From positions 1 to 18,476 of the forward strand of contig JAISSC010000165.1 of NCBI GenBank assembly GCA_031273305.1: a stretch of 18,476 nucleotides of DNA. The letters run 5' to 3'. Shown here one piece after another: positions 1-5,850 of this stretch (position 1 is its first letter; each line of letters opens with the position of its first letter). The notes under the pieces are model-generated. The model was not told the DNA's origin, made no database searches, and worked only from the letters and a program-made list of their open reading frames with translations. Made by a program: the position numbers and the translations under genes. The DNA comes from Flavobacteriaceae bacterium. Its GTDB lineage: Bacteria; Bacteroidota; Bacteroidia; Flavobacteriales; Weeksellaceae.

Positions 1-122
1 GATAAAACTTTTATCACAGTAAAAGCATTTTTTTTATTCATAACCTTTGAGTATAATCAAAGCTAACAATAATAAGGGATTCAGGAATTTTCAGCCTAAA
101 AAATGTCCATTAAGCCAAATGT

Positions 123-147
123 TACTTATAGTCTTTGATTTATAGTC
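123..147 (+). promoter_or_regulatory. Tandem C-box-like operators of the R-M controller
   Basis: Two 11-bp sites, TACTTATAGTC (123-133) and GATTTATAGTC (137-147), each differ by one base from the palindrome GACTTATAGTC. Their centres are 14 bp apart. This matches the known layout of controller (C) protein operators, where two dimers bind side by side upstream of the C gene. The -33-like TTG (135-137) lies between and within the boxes, so occupancy should affect RNA polymerase directly. Binding by the encoded C protein is inferred from position and family. Confidence 0.7.
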
Positions 148-165
148 AACAAATTTTCATTTTTG
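135..165 (+). promoter_or_regulatory. Promoter of the C-R operon
   Basis: TTG at 135-137, a 20-bp spacer, and CATTTTTG at 158-165, one base off the Bacteroidota -7 consensus TAnnTTTG. Transcription should start at about 169-172, on or next to the GTG start codon at 170, so the mRNA is probably leaderless or almost so. Leaderless C-gene transcripts are known from other R-M systems. The element overlaps both C-boxes. Confidence 0.55.
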
Positions 166-169
166 CAGC

Positions 170-409
170 GTGGGTGTAAAACTTAAAATAGGTCAGCGAA
201 TAAAATATTTAAGAGAAAAATCTGCTATGTCCCAAAAGGATTTAGCGTATGCTGCTGATTTGGATAGAAGTTACATTGCAAGTATTGAAAATGGACAACG
301 TAATGTTTCCATAGTCAACATTGAGAAAATAGCTGATGCGTTAAGCGTAACGCTTAAAGAATTTTTTAACGACAATGAGTTTGAAGAATATACAAAAAGC
401 GATAGATAA
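170..409 (+). CDS. R-M controller (C) protein, XRE-family HTH
   Basis: A 79-residue single-domain DNA-binding protein. The XRE/Cro-type helix-turn-helix fills residues 7-65: QRIKYLREKSAMSQKDLA supplies the first helices and DLDRSYIASIENGQRNVS the turn and recognition helix, a sequence typical of controller proteins. Such proteins dimerise on C-boxes and time the expression of endonuclease relative to methyltransferase. The length matches the family. The start is GTG; no in-frame ATG precedes the conserved domain, and the predicted transcription start falls at this codon. The restriction gene begins inside its 3' end (35-bp overlap), the usual C-R arrangement. C-box-like sites lie directly upstream and also before the methyltransferase gene. 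The HTH assignment is firm. The C-protein role rests on context and is strong. Confidence 0.88.
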   Translation: MGVKLKIGQRIKYLREKSAMSQKDLAYAADLDRSYIASIENGQRNVSIVNIEKIADALSVTLKEFFNDNEFEEYTKSDR

Positions 410-1202
410 TTTTAAAGAGTTAATAGAAGTTTCGATAATTGAATGTGGTGCAAAAGGAAAAGAAGCAATGATTAGGTCTTCTCGCCCGATTTTAAACATT
501 CACGAAGCTGTAAAAATTGAACTGGTTGAAGCAGGGATTAATGAAGATTTGATTTTTCCTCCGTTAAACAGTCGAACTCCCGAACTAAAACTTGCAGGTT
601 CTCGTAAACAGAAAAATCAAGATGTTTGTGTTGTTTCAAACCTTGATAAAACAGAAAAAATTTTGGAAGAAGGATTGTTGCAAGATGTTGTAGATGAATA
701 TGGAGAAAAATTTACAGAAAGAACAATTTCCATAAATATTCGAAGCCAGATAAGCAGTATTCAGAAAAATTTCGACACGCTTTACGAAAGAACAACTTCG
801 GAAGCAATCAATTTACACGACCGTTGTCCTAAGATGGTTTTAGGTGAAGTCTATATGATTGCTGTTCCTGAATATGATGACAGAGAAGTCAAAAACAATA
901 AAATTGTTTTTAAGAAACCCAATCAGGCTACTGTTTTGAAATACATTAAATCATTTCAGGCTATCAACAACAGGATAGGAACAGAAAAGAACTTTTATAA
1001 ATATGAAAAGGTCTGTTTGTTAATTGTTGATTTTAGTCAACCCTCTGCAAAAATCTATAATACAAGTGAAGAATTGAAAGAAGCAAAATTGATTCCCGAA
1101 GATTCAACAATTGATATTAGCGAACTTTCTTGGGATAAATTTGTTACCGATCTATTGGAAGTTCACAAAGAAAGGTTTGCCTCAACAGATATTGATAGCT
1201 GA
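375..1202 (+). CDS. Putative type II restriction endonuclease
   Basis: A 275-residue soluble protein with no signal peptide or membrane segment. I do not recognise its family by sequence. The endonuclease call rests on its place: it overlaps a C-protein gene by 35 bp and converges on an N6-adenine methyltransferase gene, overlapping that gene by 40 bp. Its length is normal for a type II enzyme. A PD-(D/E)XK-like core may lie around residues 60-90 (PPLNSRTPELKLAG, then QDVCVVS) or near GEVYMIAVPEYD (about 155-167), but no canonical motif is clear, so the catalytic residues are not assigned. The ATG at 375 lies inside the C gene in another frame, and translation is probably coupled. Expression should come from the C-box promoter at 123-165. 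The recognition sequence cannot be read from the protein. Confidence 0.65.
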   Translation: MSLKNIQKAIDNFKELIEVSIIECGAKGKEAMIRSSRPILNIHEAVKIELVEAGINEDLIFPPLNSRTPELKLAGSRKQKNQDVCVVSNLDKTEKILEEGLLQDVVDEYGEKFTERTISINIRSQISSIQKNFDTLYERTTSEAINLHDRCPKMVLGEVYMIAVPEYDDREVKNNKIVFKKPNQATVLKYIKSFQAINNRIGTEKNFYKYEKVCLLIVDFSQPSAKIYNTSEELKEAKLIPEDSTIDISELSWDKFVTDLLEVHKERFASTDIDS

Positions 1203-3040
1203 TACTTCTCAATCAAAAAATCATCAATTTCCTGCTTGTCATTTAATGAGTGAAGCATTTCAATTTCACTTTCCGAAAATTTGGGAATGGTAAATTTTTC
1301 AATAAAGTTTTTCTGATAGCAAGGATAACCGCCTTCAATGGCAACACTTGTTTTACTGACGTAATAATGCATTACAACAGAGTTAAAAATTTTCTGCACC
1401 ACATCAATATTCTCAACTTTTGAAACAGGGTTTATCAAATCAGAAAATAAAGTATCTGTTTCTTGTTCTCGGAAATATGTGCCGTAACCATTGGTAAAAT
1501 AGGCTTCTTTTTCGTCTATCAATAAAAATCTTGGGGTTTGGCTGAACGTAGGATTTAAAATTTTCTTTCCTGTTTTCGTCAAACCTTGCGTTCTACCCCA
1601 AACGTAAAACGGTTCAAATTTTACTTTGCCTTTATCTCTTGCTAAAAGCGTTTCCTTTTCCGAAAGCAAATATGAGTAGCATTTTGGGAAACGCTTTTTA
1701 AATTCCGTTTCAGAAATTGGTGTTGCCACATTGCCTTTAATCGTATAAGGGCAAATAATCCTTCTTGTATTTTGTTCTGCTTCTTCCTGCGTTTTAAAGT
1801 CGGAAATTTTGTAAACAGGTCTGGTTATTTCTTTTTCAATTTCAAAAGTTCCTTTATCGGTAGTTTTTATGAAATAGTTTTTTTTCTCATTGTTTCCGTC
1901 AATGAAAAACACTTCATCTTTCAGCGTTGCAATACCTACACAAATGTCAAACAACTTGCTGATTTGTGTTCCGATCGTTTCAATTGTTTTGATGTTTTTT
2001 TGTTCGTCTGTTTTGAGCAATCGCCATTTTTTTACATTTAAATCTTTCAGATAATTTGGCGAACCGTTTGCTAATGGCAAAAAGTCTTGCGGTGTGTAGC
2101 CATCTTTAATTCTATCAAATGTAATGGCTTCGTTTTGCTGTTTGTCTAAAAAGGTCAAAGCAGTATAAGTTTGAGCATCAAACACTTTTTTGTGTGTGAA
2201 GTCTATAATCCGTGTAACACATTTTTTCTGTTGAAAAAATCTACGCATTGCTTCACCTGCCAATGACGTGAAATAATTGTTTGGTGTGATGTAGCCTAAA
2301 CGTCCTGTTGGTTTCAGCAATTTGTAGCCCAATTCAAAAAAGGCAAAATAAAGATTGAATGTTCCGCCTTCAACGGTTGTCCAATTCCTTACCAAATATT
2401 CACGATTTTCGTCTGAAAGGTCTTGAAATTTTACATAAGGCGGATTGCCGACAATGGTATCAAAACTCAAACTCCAACCCGCTTTTAAACTGTCTTGGTT
2501 GAACAAATTAAAGTCGCTTTCTTCCAAAATTTCGTTATGCTGTAAAGCATAAATCGTCAGCAAAAGTTTAGTGCGATGAATATTGTAAGCAAGAATATCT
2601 GAACCGTAAATATTTTCTTTTACTATTGCTTTTACAGACTTCAAAAATGTTCTTTTGTAGTAATCGGTCAAACCGATTAAAAACGCACCGCAACCGCAGC
2701 TCGGGTCAAGGTTTTTATCATTTTCCTGCGGTTTAACTTCGTTAATAATGAAGTCAATAATATAATCAGGCGTAAAAAATGCACCGTTCAGTTTCCTGTC
2801 CGTTTGGGGAATGATAAGCTCTAAATGGTTTTCAAGGTCTTTTATTGTTTCGAGTTCTAAATTTTGAACATCTAAAAATAGTTTTGAACTCTGTTCAAAA
2901 TTTTTGAAATAGCCAGATAAAATAGAACTTTTTTTATAGTCAAGATATTTATTATTCAGATAGGAATATACCAAATGCTGTTCGAGATTCTTTAGGTCTT
3001 GATCTTTTATCAGTTCGTTTAATATTCTTTTCTTAATCAT
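1163..3040 (-). CDS. DNA N6-adenine methyltransferase of a type II R-M system
   Basis: A 625-residue gamma-class (M.TaqI/Eco57I-like) adenine methyltransferase that should protect host DNA from the partner nuclease. Motif X is GAFFTP (residues 86-91), motif I for S-adenosylmethionine binding is LDPSCGCGAF (111-120), and motif IV is NPPY (199-202). The N-terminal 80 residues are helical. From about residue 350 the sequence (LFDICVGIATLKDEVFF and following) looks like a TaqI-type target recognition domain. There is no fused nuclease motif at the N-terminus, so this is a stand-alone enzyme and not type IIG. It is transcribed against the C-R operon and its last 40 bp overlap the end of the nuclease gene. 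It has its own promoter, followed by a C-box-like site. Target sequence unknown. Confidence 0.9.
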   Translation of the reverse strand: MIKKRILNELIKDQDLKNLEQHLVYSYLNNKYLDYKKSSILSGYFKNFEQSSKLFLDVQNLELETIKDLENHLELIIPQTDRKLNGAFFTPDYIIDFIINEVKPQENDKNLDPSCGCGAFLIGLTDYYKRTFLKSVKAIVKENIYGSDILAYNIHRTKLLLTIYALQHNEILEESDFNLFNQDSLKAGWSLSFDTIVGNPPYVKFQDLSDENREYLVRNWTTVEGGTFNLYFAFFELGYKLLKPTGRLGYITPNNYFTSLAGEAMRRFFQQKKCVTRIIDFTHKKVFDAQTYTALTFLDKQQNEAITFDRIKDGYTPQDFLPLANGSPNYLKDLNVKKWRLLKTDEQKNIKTIETIGTQISKLFDICVGIATLKDEVFFIDGNNEKKNYFIKTTDKGTFEIEKEITRPVYKISDFKTQEEAEQNTRRIICPYTIKGNVATPISETEFKKRFPKCYSYLLSEKETLLARDKGKVKFEPFYVWGRTQGLTKTGKKILNPTFSQTPRFLLIDEKEAYFTNGYGTYFREQETDTLFSDLINPVSKVENIDVVQKIFNSVVMHYYVSKTSVAIEGGYPCYQKNFIEKFTIPKFSESEIEMLHSLNDKQEIDDFLIEKYQLSISVEANLSL

Positions 3041-3054
3041 ATTTTTACCATGTC

Positions 3055-3097
3055 GACTATAAGCAACAAATTTAGATAATTATTTTTGATTACCAAA
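3055..3097 (-). promoter_or_regulatory. Methyltransferase promoter with downstream C-box-like site
   Basis: On the minus strand, TTTG (3097-3094), a 19-bp spacer and TAAATTTG (3074-3067) give a full match to the Bacteroidota promoter consensus. Immediately downstream, TGCTTATAGTC (3065-3055) differs by one base from the left C-box of the C gene and by two from GACTTATAGTC. It covers the expected transcription start, so a bound C protein should block this promoter. The promoter is seen directly; repression is inferred. Confidence 0.62.
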
Positions 3098-3287
3098 TTT
3101 TTAAGCATAAAATTACGTTTTGTTAAAATTAAACCAAAACGCAAATTCAACTAATGAATGCGTAGACGCAGATACAACAAATGTTTTTTCCAACTTCTAA
3201 ATTATGCTTGAATTGTGTATCTTTGTTCTGTGGTTAAATGGGATTTTTTCATACAAAACCTAAACAGTTGATTAATCTTTTTCAATA
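3098..3287. other. Non-coding gap between the R-M module and the accessory patch
   Basis: I see no gene here. It holds a 7-bp inverted repeat (CGTTTTG at 3116-3122 with CAAAACG at 3135-3141), a short palindrome TGCGTAGACGCA (3159-3170), and TATCTTTG at 3218-3225, a full match to the -7 element that lacks a good TTG at the right distance. The last could drive the lipoprotein gene starting at 3355. Confidence 0.4.
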
Positions 3288-3321
3288 TTGTTGTAGGCTC
3301 CCCCAAAAACAGTACAATTTA
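3288..3321 (+). repeat. Direct repeat, left copy (34 bp)
   Basis: Reads TTGTTGTAGGCTCCCCC followed by AAAAACAGTACAATTTA. The right copy at 5738-5769 is the same except for three instead of five C's in the C run. The two copies are in the same orientation and enclose about 2.4 kb of accessory DNA. Confidence 0.85.
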
Positions 3322-3354
3322 AAAGTATAAAAAAAGTATTAAATTAAAATAGAT

Positions 3355-3963
3355 ATGAAAAAGCTATTGGTGATATTTTTATTGACCATCATTTTTGGAT
3401 GTCAATCCAATACATCGGAAAAATATTACTTTTTAGATGAGTTCGATGCTATGGATATGGGATATCCATATGGAACAGTTATTCATAAATCTAAAGAAAC
3501 AGGAAATTTTGACACAATCATTATTCATTCAGATATAGAGAAGTATGGAGAAAACAAATCTTATATAATTGCATTACAAAAACCAAATAAAGAATTAATG
3601 TTGGATAGAATTGAAAGTAGCTTAAAAGCATTGTATAAATACAATTCAGAAAATGACTCAAATATTATTTATTTTCCCCATACTTACACAACTTTAGAAA
3701 TGAATAGGCAATTAAAAAAAGATTTGGATTCATTGATTCAAGTAACTCAAGACACCATAAATTCGTATAAGATTGAAGCAAAACGGATACTTGAAAAAGA
3801 GTCTTTTTATCAAAAAATATTTAAAAATCAAATAAACTATTATATGATTGACAAGAAAGGAGATTCCGTTTATGGTCCGATGGACAGGAAAGAGTTCCTA
3901 AAATTGAAAAGTCAGAAAAAAATCAAATTAGAATTTGGAGAAGTACCTTTTTGGAATTGGTAG
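3355..3963 (+). CDS. Putative lipoprotein of unknown function
   Basis: A 202-residue protein with a clear lipoprotein signal peptide: MKK, a hydrophobic stretch LLVIFLLTIIF, then the lipobox FGC with the acylated Cys at residue 16. It should be anchored in the cell envelope. The mature part is charged and AT-rich in coding. It contains the strand-like pattern KSYIIALQKP near residue 69, a helical middle (about 90-155), and YYMIDKKGDSVYGPMDRKEF (about 162-181). This last pattern recalls small DUF3997-like lipoproteins, which is a weak impression. It lies between the left direct repeat and an amidase-like gene fragment, so an immunity role is conceivable but unproven. The start ATG fits the signal peptide. 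Confidence 0.7.
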   Translation: MKKLLVIFLLTIIFGCQSNTSEKYYFLDEFDAMDMGYPYGTVIHKSKETGNFDTIIIHSDIEKYGENKSYIIALQKPNKELMLDRIESSLKALYKYNSENDSNIIYFPHTYTTLEMNRQLKKDLDSLIQVTQDTINSYKIEAKRILEKESFYQKIFKNQINYYMIDKKGDSVYGPMDRKEFLKLKSQKKIKLEFGEVPFWNW

Positions 3964-4015
3964 TTTTCATTGTATAATCAAGGTAAAAATAACTCCGAGT
4001 TAATAACTAAGCTAA

Positions 4016-4171
4016 AATAGACTGTATCTTTCTTTTGGTGACGATGTTAAAAATGCAGTGATATTTCAAAATGGTTTTAGCGGAGGAGTTTCAGGGCATT
4101 TAGATATTATTTACAGAAAGCAGGCTGCTCACAATATATATCATGGTAAACCAACATATCATTGGCATTAA
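4016..4171 (+). pseudogene. C-terminal fragment resembling an amidase-type effector
   Basis: This 51-codon open stretch starts just after an in-frame TAA (4013-4015), has no start codon, and ends in TAA (4169-4171). It translates as a coherent protein tail: LYLSFGDDVKNAVIFQNGFS, then GGVSGHLDIIY, and a Tyr/His-rich end YHGKPTYHWH. The SGHLDIIY strand is like the one carrying the catalytic His in type VI secretion amidase effectors of the Tae4 sort (pattern GHvxLW) and related NlpC/P60-like hydrolases. The N-terminal part with the catalytic Cys is missing. The element at 4177-4786 begins six bases after its stop. The fragment status is clear; the family is tentative. Confidence 0.4.
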
Positions 4172-4176
4172 ATTAA

Positions 4177-4194
4177 TTACCTGTTGTGCATTTA
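4177..4194 (+). repeat. IS982 remnant, terminal inverted repeat (left)
   Basis: TTACCTGTTGTGCATTTA. It is the exact reverse complement of 4769-4786. The stop codon of the transposase C-terminal fragment (4192-4194) lies inside it. Confidence 0.88.
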
Positions 4195-4694
4195 GGTCAA
4201 GTTAACTTTAATATTGTTTAAAGGTCTATTAAAAATGAAAAAATTAAGATATTGAATCATTGTGTAGGCTGTTATTTTAGATAATATTCTAGTGATTAAT
4301 CCCTGAAAGCTTTTTGCAAAATTGATATTGCTTGAAAATTGTCCACTCAATTGAGAAATTTCTACGGGATGTAGAATCTACAATGAAAACATCAGTAAAT
4401 TTAGAAAATTTATTGCTTAAAATTTCTCTGATTTCTTCAATGTAATAAAAAAGTCTTCTTTTCCTTTTATTGTAAACACTTCTTTCAATTTTGTCTTCTA
4501 ATATAGTCCCTTTTATACATCTAAATAACTGTAATTCAGAGTTAATTGACATGTATTCTGCTGTAATATTAAGTGCGACAAGTTCCAAATCAGATAGTTT
4601 CGGAACTCTGATTTGTTTAGCGGATTTAATATGCGCTGCAAGTTTTTGTCAATTCTTTTAAAATAATTTCGTAATTTTGAATGAGATTGTTCAT
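4192..4694 (-). pseudogene. IS982-family transposase pseudogene
   Basis: The reading starts at ATG 4694 (MNNLIQNYEIILKELTKTC), loses frame at about 4628-4640, and continues in the next frame as AHIKSAKQIRVPKLSDLELV, then ALNITAEYMSINSELQLF, up to FIVDST (4381-4370), where the first catalytic Asp of the DDE triad lies. The sequence then jumps, at about 4365, to the C-terminal region in another frame: SQLSGQFSSNINFAKSF, then TRILSKITAYTMIQYLNFF and NNIKVNL before TAA at 4194-4192. The central part, with the remaining catalytic acidic residues, is absent. A 99-codon open frame (4588-4289) covers only part of it and is not a real gene. The family call rests on remembered IS982 conservation and on the matching ends. 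Confidence 0.85.
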
Positions 4695-4768
4695 GTATTT
4701 AATTGTTTGAGAATCAACTAAATATACGATTTTTTAATCAAATGAACAATCTTTTTTTTGTTTTTTTA

Positions 4769-4786
4769 TAAATGCACAACAGGTAA
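4769..4786 (-). repeat. IS982 remnant, terminal inverted repeat (right)
   Basis: TAAATGCACAACAGGTAA, the exact complement of the left end at 4177-4194. The lipoprotein-like gene at 4807 starts 20 bp beyond it. Confidence 0.88.
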
Positions 4787-4806
4787 CATATATAATTATT
4801 ACAAAA

Positions 4807-5262
4807 GTGGAACATATACCAAAATTATCAATAGCATGTCTCCTGCTTATTGGCAGTTGCAACATAGATGTTGCAGACAAGACAAAAACTACACAAATAA
4901 GTGAAACGATTGAAAAATCCAAGGCGAACGGTGTATTTTTAGCAGAATATAAAACAAACTGGAATCTTATACAAGAATCATGGGTAGAAGAACCGTGGCT
5001 TTATGACACGCATGGAAATATTAAGAAAAAAGAGGGTAATGTACTATATATAGTAGCTAAAGATAAGATAGGTCTTTCCCGTACTTTGGACAGATGTATC
5101 AATGGAGGTACTTCTAATGGAAATAGGGGACATAAGAAGAAAGATTATATCACAATGCGATTATCAGAAGAAGAATTAGCAAAAGATTCATTGATTTATT
5201 ATGTATATAGCGAGAAAGAACAAAAATGTTTAGGAGAATTAACGCTTATTAAAAAAAAATAA
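4807..5262 (+). CDS. Putative lipoprotein, possibly N-terminally truncated by the IS
   Basis: A 151-residue protein from GTG 4807. Residues 1-18 form a lipoprotein-like signal: hydrophobic LSIACLLLIGSC with lipobox IGSC. The mature part is unrecognised: YKTNWNLIQESWVEEPWLYD, a strand VLYIVAKDKIGLS, a lone RCINGG turn, and a charged end ELTLIKKK. No ATG is available and the usual Lys-rich n-region is missing. The frame stays open upstream to the end of the IS remnant, so the original start may have been lost when the IS inserted. The frame also continues open for 56 codons beyond the TAA at 5260-5262, right after a run of nine A's, so the 3' end may be damaged too. It may be an envelope immunity protein, but nothing proves it. 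Confidence 0.5.
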   Translation: MEHIPKLSIACLLLIGSCNIDVADKTKTTQISETIEKSKANGVFLAEYKTNWNLIQESWVEEPWLYDTHGNIKKKEGNVLYIVAKDKIGLSRTLDRCINGGTSNGNRGHKKKDYITMRLSEEELAKDSLIYYVYSEKEQKCLGELTLIKKK

Positions 5263-5430
5263 CCTTCAGTTGATACAGAAAAGAAATTACTCAAATGTGT
5301 AGGCTATTCCATATCAGGTAGTATTAGTGCAGAAATAGATAATATAAAATATACTAAATTATTTTTAGACGGAAATTATATTTACGGAATTAAGAAAAAC
5401 AATACATTAACAAGTGGTTATGGATTCTAA
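5263..5430 (+). pseudogene. Open fragment in frame downstream of the lipoprotein stop
   Basis: Directly after the TAA of the preceding gene, the same frame stays open and then stops at TAA 5428-5430. The product would be PSVDTEKKLLKCVGYSISGS, then ISAEIDNIKYTKLFLDGNYI and YGIKKNNTLTSGYGF. It has alternating polar and hydrophobic strands like a real protein end, and there is no start codon in it. It is either the C-terminal end of the gene upstream, cut off by a nonsense change, or a remnant of a separate gene. Its last bases overlap the start of the small membrane protein gene. Confidence 0.35.
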
Positions 5431-5722
5431 ACTAAAAAACACCTCAAAAACTGCTTTATTACACATACTATTATATGTATTTGTAATATGCTTAATTTTT
5501 GTTTCCTCTAAATACTTTTATTTTCCCATAAGAGATAATGCGGGAATAGAATATATCTATTCTCGATTAATATTTATTACCTATTGTGTGAATTTTTTTA
5601 GTGGTGCATTTAGCATATATTTGTTATGGAAAATCCTTGTGTATAAAAAATTTATTTTATTCATCGTTTTACTAATAATAATTTGTATAGTGATTTATTT
5701 AAATGTTTTTGTGTACTCATAG
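5420..5722 (+). CDS. Small three-helix membrane protein of unknown function
   Basis: About 100 residues from ATG 5420 (a GTG two codons upstream at 5414 is possible). Three hydrophobic segments are visible: ALLHILLYVFVICLIFVSS, LIFITYCVNFFSGAFSIYLL, and FILFIVLLIIICIVIYLNVF, with a short charged N-terminus and one loop containing FPIRDNAGIEY. It should sit in the inner membrane. The start overlaps the end of the preceding open fragment, which suggests an old co-transcribed pair. I do not recognise a family. It lies just inside the right direct repeat. Small membrane proteins next to effector remnants can be immunity proteins, which is only a guess here. Confidence 0.55.
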   Translation: MDSKLKNTSKTALLHILLYVFVICLIFVSSKYFYFPIRDNAGIEYIYSRLIFITYCVNFFSGAFSIYLLWKILVYKKFILFIVLLIIICIVIYLNVFVYS

Positions 5723-5737
5723 CTGTAGATCATATTG

Positions 5738-5769
5738 TTGTTGTAGGCTCCCAAAAACAGTACAATTTA
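5738..5769 (+). repeat. Direct repeat, right copy (32 bp)
   Basis: Reads TTGTTGTAGGCTCCC followed by AAAAACAGTACAATTTA. It equals the left copy (3288-3321) except for a two-base difference in the C run and one additional TTG just before it. An inverted partial copy, AGCCTAC (5796-5802, against GTAGGCT at 5743-5749), follows before the antiporter gene. Confidence 0.85.
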
Positions 5770-5788
5770 TAAATTAGGACGTTTAATT

Positions 5789-5821
5789 TTGGTGTAGCCT
5801 ACGGTTTTATTACTATTTTTG
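5789..5821 (+). promoter_or_regulatory. Promoter of the antiporter gene
   Basis: TATTTTTG at 5814-5821 matches TAnnTTTG exactly. TTG at 5789-5791 is 22 bp upstream, slightly longer than the usual 19-20. The expected transcription start is near 5827, giving a leader of about 24 nt. Confidence 0.5.
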
Positions 5822-5850
5822 CATAAAAAAGTAAAAAATCATTAAACTTT

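Larger units (their letters stand above)
4177..4786 (-). mobile_element. Internally deleted IS982-family insertion sequence
   Basis: The element is bounded by perfect 18-bp inverted repeats TTACCTGTTGTGCATTTA (4177-4194, with its complement at 4769-4786). Inside is a broken minus-strand transposase gene with IS982-family sequence at both ends. At 610 bp it is well short of the roughly 1 kb of an intact member, because the middle of the transposase gene is gone. No target duplication is evident: the bases outside the repeats, TAA and CAT, do not match. It cannot move by itself, although its ends could still be used by a related transposase. Confidence 0.85.

Noticed and set aside
1..122. Small inverted repeats at 1-15 (GATAAAA/TTTTATC) and 45-62 (CTTTGA/TCAAAG) as terminator or operator
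   Set aside because: Short, AT-rich, without a U-run or promoter context; nothing else is visible in this stretch.
1111..1293. 60-codon plus-strand open frame across the nuclease/methyltransferase overlap
   Set aside because: A shadow of the two real genes in another frame.
2934..2941. Further TTATAGTC matches at 2934-2941, 10014-10021 and, on the other strand, 14387-14394
   Set aside because: The first two are inside coding sequence, and the third is not at a recognisable promoter. At this base composition one or two such 8-mers are expected by chance.
4289..4588. 99-codon minus-strand open frame as a separate gene
   Set aside because: It is the in-frame part of the broken IS982 transposase; its last 30 or so residues are out of frame with the family C-terminus.
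4834..4849. 16-bp near match between 4834-4849 and 18114-18129
   Set aside because: One match of this length with one mismatch is expected by chance in a window of this size, and the flanks do not align.
4734..4922. 62-codon minus-strand open frame across the IS end
   Set aside because: It spans the IS border and opposes the lipoprotein-like gene; no sign of a real protein.
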